Shown in pieces: positions 1-7,448 of a DNA stretch of 50,723 bases (its first letter is position 1; every line of letters starts with the position of its first letter). Under the pieces are notes generated by a model that saw only the letters and a program-made list of their open reading frames with translations, searched no databases and was not told the origin of the DNA. The position numbers and the translations under genes were made by a program. Source of the DNA: Pseudomonas putida W15Oct28 (GTDB taxonomy: Bacteria > Pseudomonadota > Gammaproteobacteria > Pseudomonadales > Pseudomonadaceae); the NCBI RefSeq assembly GCF_000708715.2, contig NZ_JENB01000036.1, positions 1 to 50,723 on the forward strand, written 5' to 3'.

Positions 1-993
1 GAACTGTTGTTGTTCTTTGTCGATTTTGGCGTGTGGGGACTGGTCGGGGCGATGGTCAGCGCCGCCCTGTTCACCTTCCTTGGCATGGCCCTGGCGGCGT
101 TGGGCAACCGCCAGCAGGCCACCTCGCACAAGGATGTGATCCAGGCCATCTGCGGCCGCCACCTGGGCCTGTTCGTCGACTGGTTGATCACCTTTTTCAT
201 GTTCGCCGTCACCGTGGTCATGCTGGCCGGCGGGGGCGCGCTGCTGGAGCAGCAGTTCGGCATTCCGGCACTGACCGGTAGCGTGCTGGTAACGCTGGTG
301 GTGGTAGGCATCGTGTGCCTGGACGTGCGCAAGGTGATCCTGGCTATTGGCGCCATCACCCCGCTGTTGATCCTGGTGGCGTCGGCAATCGCGTTGTATG
401 CCGTGTTCACCCGCGAGCAGAGCTTCGCTGCGCTCGATCACCTGGCCAGCCAGCAGCAGGCCGGCACCCGCCACTGGTTGCTGGGCGCGTTCCTGTATGT
501 GTCTTACAACATCGTGGCCGGCGCGCCGATCCTGGCCATTCTGGGCGGTTCGGCCAAGGGCGAGAAAACGGCAATGTGGGGTGGCCTGCTCGGTGGCGCG
601 GCGCTGGGCGGCCTGATGCTGGTGATGAGTGCCGGGCTGTTGTCGCGCCTGGACAGCGTGGCCGACTTGCCCATGCCGATGCTGTCGATTGCCAACGAGG
701 TGTCGCCGTTGCTGGGGCTGGTGATGTGCCTGATCATCTTCGGCATGATCGTCAACACCGCGGTGGGTACGTTGTTCTCGTTCCTTTCGCGGCTGCTGCC
801 GGCGGGCACGGCGAAGTTCCGCTGGGGCTCGGTGGTTACCGGGGTGGTGGCGTTTGGTTGCAGCCTGGTTGGGTTCATCAGCCTGGTGGGCGAGGTGTAC
901 CCGTTCTTTGGCTACCTGGGGTTCGTGCTGATGGCGGCCGTATTGCTGGCCTGGGTGCGCCGGGGCAGGGCCGCGAAAGCGGCAGTGGCATAA
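1..993 (+). CDS. YkvI-like integral membrane protein, 5'-truncated by window edge
   Basis: The reading frame is open from the first base, so the true start lies upstream; about 330 residues are visible. The protein is almost entirely hydrophobic, with roughly nine membrane-spanning segments, few charged loops and a short basic C-terminus. The visible N-terminal stretch (FFxxFGxWGLxG followed by a hydrophobic helix) and the overall pattern resemble the YkvI / COG3949 family, distant relatives of the amino acid-polyamine transporters. The substrate is unknown, so a transport role is inferred from the fold only. The TAA stop is followed within 15 bp by an inverted REP pair, so this is the 3' end of its transcription unit. 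A different transporter family of similar topology is possible because the N-terminus is missing. Confidence 0.6.
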   Translation, partial: ELLLFFVDFGVWGLVGAMVSAALFTFLGMALAALGNRQQATSHKDVIQAICGRHLGLFVDWLITFFMFAVTVVMLAGGGALLEQQFGIPALTGSVLVTLVVVGIVCLDVRKVILAIGAITPLLILVASAIALYAVFTREQSFAALDHLASQQQAGTRHWLLGAFLYVSYNIVAGAPILAILGGSAKGEKTAMWGGLLGGAALGGLMLVMSAGLLSRLDSVADLPMPMLSIANEVSPLLGLVMCLIIFGMIVNTAVGTLFSFLSRLLPAGTAKFRWGSVVTGVVAFGCSLVGFISLVGEVYPFFGYLGFVLMAAVLLAWVRRGRAAKAAVA

Positions 994-1007
994 GGGGCCG
1001 CTGCGCA

Positions 1008-1099
1008 GCCCAATCGCCGGCAAGCCAGCTCCCACAGGTACTGCACAGGCCTTGCGGTCGGCGCGGTCAAGGTGGGAGCTGGCTTGCCGGCGATTGGGC
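1008..1099. repeat. Inverted REP pair
   Basis: Two 28-bp arms (1008-1035 and 1072-1099) are near-perfect reverse complements, containing GCCGGCAAGCCAGCTCCCAC and its complement. They sit between the convergent YkvI-like gene and the chemoreceptor gene. This is the REP type scattered through P. putida-group genomes. It probably acts as a bidirectional 3'-end structure. Confidence 0.85.
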
Positions 1100-1147
1100 C
1101 GGTACAGGCGACAACAAGCATTGGCCGTTGCCGCCTGAATCCAGCGG

Positions 1148-3034
1148 TTAGATCCTGAAGCTGCCCACCAGCTGCTTCAAGCGCCCGGCCTGCTGGGCCA
1201 ACTGGTCGCAATGGCGCAGGGTGTCGTTGAGGTTCTCCACCCCCTGCTGGTTCAGGGCGTTGATCTGGGTGATGTCCAGGTTCAGGCTCTCGACCACGGC
1301 AGTCTGTTCTTCGGTAGCGGTAGCCACCGACTGGTTCATGCCATCGATTTCGCCAATGCGCTGGGTCACGCTGGCCAGGCGCACGCCGGCCTGGTTGGCC
1401 ACCTGCACGGTCTGCTCGCTGGAAACCTGGCTGGTGTTCATGGTGTGCACCGCTTCGCGCGAGCCTACTTGCAGGCTGGTGATCATGCGGTGGATCTCTT
1501 CCGCCGATTCCTGGGTGCGGTGCGCCAGGTTGCGCACTTCGTCGGCCACCACGGCAAAGCCACGGCCGGCTTCACCGGCCCGGGCCGCCTCGATGGCGGC
1601 GTTCAGGGCCAGCAGGTTGGTCTGCTGCGAGATGCCCTTGATCACATCGAGGATCTTGCCGATCTCATCAGTGCTGGCATTGAGCGTTTCGATCTGCGCG
1701 CAGGATTCGCTGATGCGCTGCGACAGGGCGGTCATGGCGCTGATCGCTTCCTCCACCACTTCACGGCCACCGTGGGCCTGCTCGCTGGCGCCGCTGGCGT
1801 GCTGCGAGGCATCGGCGGCGTTGCGGGCGATTTCCTGGGTGGCGGCACCCAGTTCGTTGATTGCCGCGGCGACGCTGTTGGTGCGCATGCTCTGTTCTTC
1901 AGAACCGCTGATCGAGGCGTTGGACGCGCTGACCACTTTCTCCGACAGGTCATGCACCAGGCGGGTGGCCGAAGACACTTCGCTGATCGAGGCATGGATG
2001 CGCTCGACAAAGCGGTTGAACGAGGTGGCCAGCTCGCCGAACTCGTCCTTGTTCTGCACGGTCAGGCGGCGGGTAAGGTCGCCTTCACCCTCGGCGATGT
2101 CGCGCATGGCGCGGCCCATGGTGGTCAGCGGGCTCATCAGCACCGGGATCAGCAGGCCGAGCAGGCCGGCGATGGCAGCCACGGCAATCAGCATGGCGAT
2201 GATCGCCGAGGTGCGGAACTGGCTCAGCGCGGCGTAAGCCTTGTCTTTATCGATCGACAGGCCGATGTACCACTGCGCCGAAGGCAGGCCGGCCACCGGG
2301 GCGAAGGAGATGATGCGGTCCTGGCCGTTGAGGGTGACATCCTGCATGCCGGCGGCAACCCGCAGGTTGCTGCCCGGGTAGATGTCCTTGAGGTTCTTCA
2401 TCACCTGGTCTTTGTCGGGGCTGACAATTACCTGGCCATTGGCGTCGGCCAGGAAGGCGTGGCCGATGCCGCCGAAATCGACCGAGTTGATGATTTCGAC
2501 CAGGGTGTCGAGGGTCACGTCACCACCGACCACACCCATCAGCTCGCCATTGTTCTTGCTCTTCACCGGGGTGGCGATGGTCACCATCAGGCCACCGACT
2601 GCGCCCTGGTACGGGGCTGTCAGCACGGTTTGCCCGGCGCTGGCGGCGGCGCCATACCACGGGCGCTGGCGGGGGTCGTAGCCGGCAGGCATCTGGGTGT
2701 CCGGGCGCTGTGTGAACACACCGTTGGCCTGGCCCAGGTAGGTGAACAGGAAATTGCGCGTGTAGGAAGGCTGCTCGATCAGCCCGGCCAGGGTCTCGCC
2801 GGCACCTTGCTGGCCGATATCCTGGGCCAGGTTTTCCAGCACCAGGATGCGCCCGCTCATCCAGTTTTGCACGCTGCTGGCGGTGAGTGCGCCGGACTGC
2901 TGCACCGAGGCTTCGATGTTCTGGCGGATAGTATTGCGTTGCAGGTAGTCGTTGTAGAGCGTGAACAGGGCAAATGCCAGGACCACGACGCCGCAGGCGC
3001 TGAGCAGGATCTTGTGGCGAAATTTCAGGTTCAT
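1148..3034 (-). CDS. mcpA: Methyl-accepting chemotaxis protein with dCache amino-acid sensor (McpA-like)
   Basis: A 628-residue transmembrane chemoreceptor. The layout is an N-terminal membrane helix (about residues 10-28), a periplasmic double-Cache domain (about 30-265), a second membrane helix (about 270-295), HAMP, and a cytoplasmic signalling domain with the conserved hairpin tip QQTNLLALNAAIEAARAGE. The sensor carries Y119-x4-R124-x-W126-Y127 and D172, the pattern that marks amino-acid-binding dCache domains such as PctA. It therefore probably steers the cell toward amino acids. Position and motif suit P. putida McpA (recalled as PP_2249). The start was taken at the ATG at 3034 because the longer frame adds 15 polar residues before a normal receptor N-terminus and has no better ribosome site. 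The gene looks monocistronic, with a REP pair beyond its 3' end. The family call is certain; the McpA identity is likely. Confidence 0.85.
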   Translation of the reverse strand: MNLKFRHKILLSACGVVVLAFALFTLYNDYLQRNTIRQNIEASVQQSGALTASSVQNWMSGRILVLENLAQDIGQQGAGETLAGLIEQPSYTRNFLFTYLGQANGVFTQRPDTQMPAGYDPRQRPWYGAAASAGQTVLTAPYQGAVGGLMVTIATPVKSKNNGELMGVVGGDVTLDTLVEIINSVDFGGIGHAFLADANGQVIVSPDKDQVMKNLKDIYPGSNLRVAAGMQDVTLNGQDRIISFAPVAGLPSAQWYIGLSIDKDKAYAALSQFRTSAIIAMLIAVAAIAGLLGLLIPVLMSPLTTMGRAMRDIAEGEGDLTRRLTVQNKDEFGELATSFNRFVERIHASISEVSSATRLVHDLSEKVVSASNASISGSEEQSMRTNSVAAAINELGAATQEIARNAADASQHASGASEQAHGGREVVEEAISAMTALSQRISESCAQIETLNASTDEIGKILDVIKGISQQTNLLALNAAIEAARAGEAGRGFAVVADEVRNLAHRTQESAEEIHRMITSLQVGSREAVHTMNTSQVSSEQTVQVANQAGVRLASVTQRIGEIDGMNQSVATATEEQTAVVESLNLDITQINALNQQGVENLNDTLRHCDQLAQQAGRLKQLVGSFRI

Positions 3035-3175
3035 GTTTCGAGACCTTGAGCCAATGAGGGGAGGGCGCAGGGCGCTCATGACGCACTGCGGGGCCTATCG
3101 ACCGGGATATCGGCCCAAGGGGTAAAAGATTGAAGTGCTTACGGAAATTTCTTGAGGTCGTTTCGACGGGCGGTA

Positions 3176-4054
3176 TCAGTGGCTACCCAGTTGCTCGATC
3201 AAAAGCCGCGCGGCTTGCTGCAGCGGCTGCTGCTTGCGCCACAGGATATGTACCGGCAGCTGCAACTCGTTGCGGGTATTGCGAAAATCCAGGCGCACCA
3301 AACGCCCGCTGGCCAGTAGCGGCGTGACCCGCGACAGAGGCAGGTCGCCCCAGCCCAGGCCGGCTTCGACCATCTGCAACGCCAGGTCGAAGCTGTCGGT
3401 GGACCAATGCGTTGCACCGATCAGCGGGCGCGGGTCGACCAGCGGCAGGTCGCGGCTGCGTACCAGAATCTGGCGCACCCGGGTCAGGTCTTCGAGGTAG
3501 TGAATGCGCCCATCGCGCAAGGCTGGGTGGGTGGGCGACAGGGTCGCCACCAGTGACTCCATGCCGATGTGCTGGAAGCCGCGCCGCGCATCGACCTGCA
3601 GGCCGGCAAAGGCCACACAGAGGTCGGCCCGCCCACTGTCCAGCAGATGCAGGGCTTCTTCCTGCGGGGCGCTGAGCAGGGCGATGTCCAGCAACGGGTG
3701 GCGCTCGCCGAGGCTGGCGATGGCGGCCAGCAACGGGCGGTGGTCGATGTCTGGCACAACGGCCACGCTCAGGCTGCTTTCCAGCCCTTGGGACAGCTCC
3801 AGGGCATGCACCTGCAGCAGCCCCAGTTGTTCGGCAATCAGCCTGGCGTGTGGCTCCAGGGCCAAGGCCTTTGCGGTAGGCCGAACCTCGCGTGAGCCGC
3901 GTTCGAACAGGCTGTAGCCCAGCTCGGCCTCAAGGTTGCCGATGGCCATGCTCACGGCCGAAGGCACCCGCTGCAGGGCGCGTGCGGCGGCGGAAAACGA
4001 GCCGCGGTCGAGCACGGCAAGAAACAGCTGGATGTTATCGCTGGAAAAGTTCAT
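3176..4054 (-). CDS. LysR-family transcriptional regulator
   Basis: A 292-residue LysR-type regulator of normal length. The N-terminal winged helix-turn-helix (residues 1-60) has the family pattern FLAVLDRGSFSAAARAL...VSMAIGNLEAELGYSLFER. The rest is a periplasmic-binding-protein-like effector domain that senses an unknown small molecule. The ATG at 4054 is preceded by a strong AGGAGG (complement at 4060-4065). It diverges from a PACE efflux gene at 4157. The roughly 100-bp gap holds three CTGTCAG-type half-sites that overlap this gene's own Shine-Dalgarno, suggesting autoregulation together with control of the pump. This pairing of a LysR regulator with a divergent PACE pump is known from aceI/aceR in Acinetobacter; the function here is inferred from that context. 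Confidence 0.88.
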   Translation of the reverse strand: MNFSSDNIQLFLAVLDRGSFSAAARALQRVPSAVSMAIGNLEAELGYSLFERGSREVRPTAKALALEPHARLIAEQLGLLQVHALELSQGLESSLSVAVVPDIDHRPLLAAIASLGERHPLLDIALLSAPQEEALHLLDSGRADLCVAFAGLQVDARRGFQHIGMESLVATLSPTHPALRDGRIHYLEDLTRVRQILVRSRDLPLVDPRPLIGATHWSTDSFDLALQMVEAGLGWGDLPLSRVTPLLASGRLVRLDFRNTRNELQLPVHILWRKQQPLQQAARLLIEQLGSH

Positions 4055-4063
4055 GGCAGCCTC

Positions 4064-4101
4064 CTGTCAGTAGATCTGACAGCTGCTGACTTTTGCTGTC
4101 A
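4064..4101. promoter_or_regulatory. Probable LysR operator between the regulator and the PACE pump
   Basis: A perfect 7-5-7 inverted repeat, CTGTCAG-TAGAT-CTGACAG (4064-4082), is followed by a third copy of the half-site, GCTGTCA (4095-4101). The array lies in the divergent promoter region and overlaps the regulator's ribosome site. This arrangement fits a LysR-type recognition plus activation site; that it binds this regulator is inference. Confidence 0.55.
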
Positions 4102-4156
4102 AGCACGATGAAGCATGATCGCGCCCCATCGCTTTTGTCATTGGAGGAAACCCCGG

Positions 4157-4585
4157 GTGCAGGGACTGAAACGCAAACTGGTCTACGTGACTTTCTATGA
4201 ACTGATAGGGCTGTGCATGTCGACCCTCGGGCTGGCCTACCTGTCGGACACCCAGGCGTCGCATACCGGGCCGCTGGCGGTCATGATCACCACCATCGCC
4301 ATGCTCTGGAACCTGGTCTACAACACCCTGTTCGAACGCTGGGAGAGCCGACAGGCCACGCGCGGGCGCAGCGTGGGGCGCCGAGTGGCGCATGCCATCG
4401 GTTTCCAGCTGACCCTGGTGGTGTACCTGATCCCGTTGATTGCCTGGTGGCTGGACATGACGCTGGTTGAAGCGCTGCTGGTGGACATGGCGTTCATCAT
4501 TCTGGTGCCGTGCTACACCTTTGCCTACAACTGGGCGTTTGACCGGGTGTTTGGGCTGCCTAGCTCGGCCATGGCTACCGCTTGA
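4157..4585 (+). CDS. PACE-family (AceI-like) multidrug efflux transporter
   Basis: A 142-residue inner-membrane protein with four predicted helices arranged as two tandem bacterial-transmembrane-pair units. Family marks include an acidic residue in helix 1 (YVTFYELIG), WNxVYNxLFERW at the end of helix 2, the matching FELxxVxxxIPLIAWWL-type helix 3, and YTFxYNWAFDRVF in helix 4. Such proteins export biocides such as chlorhexidine and natural diamines using the proton gradient; the true substrate here is not known. The GTG at 4157 was chosen because GGAGG sits 9 bp upstream, while the longer frame starts without a ribosome site. It diverges from a LysR regulator that probably controls it, and a REP pair follows the stop. 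Confidence 0.85.
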   Translation: MQGLKRKLVYVTFYELIGLCMSTLGLAYLSDTQASHTGPLAVMITTIAMLWNLVYNTLFERWESRQATRGRSVGRRVAHAIGFQLTLVVYLIPLIAWWLDMTLVEALLVDMAFIILVPCYTFAYNWAFDRVFGLPSSAMATA

Positions 4586-4593
4586 TGTAGCTT

Positions 4594-4698
4594 GTACCGG
4601 CCTCTTCGCAGCACAAGGCTGCTTCTACAGGCATCGCACAACCTTCAGGCGGGTGCGGCCCCTGTAGGAGCAGCCTTGTGCTGCGAAGAGGCCGGCAC
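4594..4698. repeat. Inverted REP pair
   Basis: Arms at 4594-4631 and 4661-4698 are nearly complementary (GGCCTCTTCGCAGCACAAGG and its complement), with a few mismatches such as TTCTAC against GTAGGA. The pair lies between the convergent PACE gene and the downstream lipoprotein gene. Confidence 0.85.
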
Positions 4699-4708
4699 AG
4701 AAAAACGG

Positions 4709-5770
4709 CTAAGGCGGCAGGCGGATGATCAAAGGTTCTTGCTGCTGCTTCACCTGCTGCTCCACCGGTTGCTCGACCGGCCGTGGCATGCTGGCCAGCA
4801 AGCTGTCCTCAACTTGCCCCGACAGGTAATACACCCCCGCCATTGCCCCGCTCTGGCGGTTCTCCATCAACTCTTGCCATTCCTGGTTCAGCGCCACGTT
4901 GAGGATCACCCGCAACTGCTCGACCATCTGCGGCTGTTCACGGTCATGGGTCATCATGCCGTAGCCGGCCGCGGCGATCGAAATCATAGCCCCTGCCACT
5001 TTGCCGACTGCCGATGCCACGGCGCTGGCGATGCCGCGTGGGGCAAGGGTAGCGCCGAGCTTGTCGCTCGCCTGGGTGGCCACCGAATTCAGCCCGACAT
5101 CGGTCCTTCCGGGGCCTTTGCTGGCCAGTTGGTGAAGGTGCTGGCGCATGGCTTGCCAGGCCGGCTGCTGGTCCAGCGGCTTCGCCCGTAGCAGTTGATA
5201 CAGGCTGGCATTGCGGGCATCCGGTGGCCCCAGGGCGATGGCGGGAATACGGTTGAGGCGCTGGCTGATTTGCTCAGGCGGCGCGTTGTAGCGGCTGATG
5301 ATGGCGGGTAGCTGTTGGCCGAACAGTTGCAGGTACAGCTCGCAGGCACGGTCGCGGATGCCCTCGGGGTTGATCTGTTCGGCCACCGGCTCGATCACCC
5401 GCTCGTGGTACTGCTCCTGCAGGTACAGGGCCAAGCGCTTTTCCGCCGGCTCCCGGCCTTTGCCACTGTCCAGTTTGTACCAGGCCACCTTGAGGGTCAG
5501 CCACTGCTGTGTCCAGTAGCCGGTGAACCAGGGGATGAAGTCACTTTCGGTGCGCTGTTGTACCTGCTCGCGCCACACCCGCATGGAGCGCCGGGCATAG
5601 TCGTTGGCAGAACCGGCTGCGCCGACCGAAGCGTCGATCAGTTCCTGGTCGATGCGTTGCCAGGCGGCCGGCGTAAGTACCGCTGGCGGTGGCGGGGCAG
5701 GTGGGCGCTTGCCCGCACAACCGGCGAGCGCCAGCAGAAGGCACAGCAACAGAAGGATTCGAGAGCTCAC
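4709..5770 (-). CDS. Predicted outer-membrane or periplasmic lipoprotein, function unknown
   Basis: A 353-residue protein that starts with a hydrophobic signal peptide ending in the lipobox LALAGC, so it is probably lipidated on Cys18 and anchored in the envelope. A short proline-rich linker (PPAPPPP) follows. The rest is soluble and mostly helical, with one hydrophobic alanine-rich stretch near residues 240-275. No enzyme motif was recognised. The start is GTG at 5770 with AGGGAGG about 6 bp upstream. It stands alone between two REP pairs, in opposite orientation to the PACE gene, so the neighbourhood gives no hint of its role. The C-terminus is rich in Gln and Pro. Confidence 0.75.
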   Translation of the reverse strand: MSSRILLLLCLLLALAGCAGKRPPAPPPPAVLTPAAWQRIDQELIDASVGAAGSANDYARRSMRVWREQVQQRTESDFIPWFTGYWTQQWLTLKVAWYKLDSGKGREPAEKRLALYLQEQYHERVIEPVAEQINPEGIRDRACELYLQLFGQQLPAIISRYNAPPEQISQRLNRIPAIALGPPDARNASLYQLLRAKPLDQQPAWQAMRQHLHQLASKGPGRTDVGLNSVATQASDKLGATLAPRGIASAVASAVGKVAGAMISIAAAGYGMMTHDREQPQMVEQLRVILNVALNQEWQELMENRQSGAMAGVYYLSGQVEDSLLASMPRPVEQPVEQQVKQQQEPLIIRLPP

Positions 5771-5870
5771 GCAACCGCCTCCCTGATAGAGGCTGGGGTG
5801 GTTCTCGCAGTATAGGGTTGGGGGCGAGGTGCTGCCGTGCAGCCCATCGCCCGGTCAGCACAGATGCAAT

Positions 5871-5991
5871 TTTGTGGGAGCGGCCTTGTGTCGCGAAAGG
5901 GTCGCAAAGCGGCCCCAGGATTTCAGCTTCGCAGCAAAAATATCCGGGGCCGCTTTGCGGCCCTTTCGCGACACAAGGCCGCTCCCACAAA
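5871..5991. repeat. Long inverted REP pair
   Basis: Two 46-bp arms (5871-5916 and 5946-5991) match with one mismatch. Each contains GTGGGAGCGGCCTTGTGTCG, extended by a CGCAAAGCGGCCCC segment that lengthens the hairpin. It lies in the gap between the lipoprotein gene and the GntR gene at 6015-6683, both on the minus strand. Confidence 0.85.
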
Positions 5992-6014
5992 GGGACCGCG
6001 TCGGTTTGCCCGGG

Positions 6015-6683
6015 TTATTTCAGGTCGAGCTTTTCTTCCAGGCGGTCCAGGTGCTTGTGCATCAGCCCAAGCGCCGCCTCGGCATCGCCTTGCTCCACGG
6101 CATCGATGATCGCCGCATGTTCTTGCCAGGCGCAGTGGTCGCAGCACGGCGATTCGTAGCGGGCGATGATCAGCGAGGTCATGGGCACCAGGCCATTGAG
6201 AAACCGCGCCAGTGGCGCATTGGCTGCCACCTGCGCCAGTTTCAGGTGAAACTCGCCACCCAGGCGGATCGCCGCGCATCGTTCGCCGCTTTCATGGTGC
6301 TGGCGCTCGCGTTCCACCAGCTGCCGCAGCTGGCGCACCTGCGCCGGACGGGCGCGCTGGGCGGCCAGGGTGATCAGCGTGGTTTCGGCCAGGCGCCGGG
6401 CACTGAGCACCTGGCGCGCCTGGTCCGGGTCGGGCGCGGCCAGGTGCGCGGTGTGGCTGGGGCGCTGCACCACCACCTGCTGGTCGGACAGGCGCCCAAG
6501 CACACGGCGGATCACCGTGCGGCTGACACCAAAGGCATGGCCCAGCGCCTGCTCGGGCAACAGGGCACCCGGTGGCAGGCGCTGTTCGAGAATGGCGTCG
6601 AACAGCCGAGGGTAGATCTGCTCGGCCGACAGGCGGGTTTCGCCAGCAGCCAGCAGGGCTGGCAGGTGGGGGGCGGCGTTCAT
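6015..6683 (-). CDS. GntR-family regulator, FCD subfamily (first of two)
   Basis: A 222-residue regulator with an N-terminal winged helix (about residues 15-85) that includes PEQALGHAFGVSRTVIRRVLGRL, followed by an all-helical FCD ligand domain with the expected histidines near FHLKLA and CDHC. FCD domains usually bind an organic acid through a metal ion. The ATG at 6683 has AGGAG 7-8 bp upstream. It starts 16 bp after the stop of a second FCD regulator and, with the symporter gene upstream of that, forms a three-gene minus-strand cluster. The two regulators are different proteins, not a recent duplication. It probably controls uptake or use of the organic acid carried by the symporter; that link is inferred from position. 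Confidence 0.87.
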   Translation of the reverse strand: MNAAPHLPALLAAGETRLSAEQIYPRLFDAILEQRLPPGALLPEQALGHAFGVSRTVIRRVLGRLSDQQVVVQRPSHTAHLAAPDPDQARQVLSARRLAETTLITLAAQRARPAQVRQLRQLVERERQHHESGERCAAIRLGGEFHLKLAQVAANAPLARFLNGLVPMTSLIIARYESPCCDHCAWQEHAAIIDAVEQGDAEAALGLMHKHLDRLEEKLDLK

Positions 6684-6699
6684 GGTCGCTCTCCTGGGG

Positions 6700-7404
6700 T
6701 CATGGGCGCGGGTGGTCGTCCGGGATGTTCAGCGGGATGCCCATGCGCTGGCCTTCGGCCAGAATGTGCTGGCGCATCTGGGCGCTGGCCTGGGCACTGT
6801 TGCGTTCGCGAATGGCGCGTACCACGGCTTCGTTTTCCTTGAGCCGTGCTGCCAGGTGTTCGGGCGAATTGCGCAGCATGTCGGCACTTTGCTTCAAGGC
6901 ATTGCCGGTCTGCTGCACCACGCTCTGGAAGATCGGGTTGGTGGTGAGGGTGAACAACGCCTCATGGAAGGCGATGTAGGCTTTTACCCCGGCTTCGCTG
7001 TCATCGGCCTCCAGCGCTTCACGCATGTCCATCAGGGTGAGGCGCAACTGGCCGACGTCCTGGCTGTTGGCCGACTGCGCCACCAGCCCGACGATGAAAG
7101 GTTCGAGGGTGTAGCGCAGCTCCAGCACATCGGCCAGGCTGGCCGCGGCGCTGGTGTCCATGCCCGGTTCCTGGGTGACGGCGTCGGCATCCAGTACCAG
7201 TACGCCCTTGCCCGGCATTGAGCGCACCAGGCCCAGGGTTTCCAGTACGGTCACCGCTTCGCGCAGGCTTGGGCGGCTGATGCCCAGCTGTTCGGCCAGC
7301 TCGCGCTGGCCCGGCAGCATGTCGCCGGTGCGCCATTGGCCCCGGGCCAGGGCCTGGCGCAGTTTTTCCACCACTGAGGTGACGACGGTCGATGAGCTGA
7401 TCAC
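6700..7404 (-). CDS. GntR-family regulator, FCD/FadR subfamily (second of two)
   Basis: A 234-residue FadR-like repressor. The helix-turn-helix (about residues 5-70) contains LPGQRELAEQLGISRPSLREAVTVLETLGLV, followed by an FCD domain (about 85-220) with an FHEALF metal-site histidine. The GTG at 7404 was chosen over the TTG at 7419 because AGGAG lies 6-7 bp before it. It sits directly downstream of the symporter gene, separated by a GGCCGGCG hairpin, and 16 bp upstream of the other GntR gene. Proteins of this class usually bind TNGTNNNACNA palindromes; two such sites lie in the symporter's promoter region, so this is the best candidate for their repressor. The effector is unknown but probably a carboxylate. 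Confidence 0.87.
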   Translation of the reverse strand: MISSSTVVTSVVEKLRQALARGQWRTGDMLPGQRELAEQLGISRPSLREAVTVLETLGLVRSMPGKGVLVLDADAVTQEPGMDTSAAASLADVLELRYTLEPFIVGLVAQSANSQDVGQLRLTLMDMREALEADDSEAGVKAYIAFHEALFTLTTNPIFQSVVQQTGNALKQSADMLRNSPEHLAARLKENEAVVRAIRERNSAQASAQMRQHILAEGQRMGIPLNIPDDHPRP

Positions 7405-7420
7405 GGTTCGCTCCTGCAAG

Positions 7421-7440
7421 GGCCGGCGTCATCGCCGGCC
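7421..7440. repeat. Perfect 8-bp stem hairpin between symporter and GntR genes
   Basis: GGCCGGCG-TCAT-CGCCGGCC lies between the symporter stop and the regulator start. There is no T-tract on the transcribed strand, so it may partly terminate or stabilise the symporter mRNA rather than act as a full terminator. Confidence 0.45.
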
Positions 7441-7448
7441 ACTTTCGG

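Noticed and set aside
1211..3049. A 612-codon open frame on the plus strand across the first chemoreceptor
   Set aside because: Antisense shadow; composition is Gly/His/Ala-rich with no family features, whereas the minus strand encodes a clear chemoreceptor.
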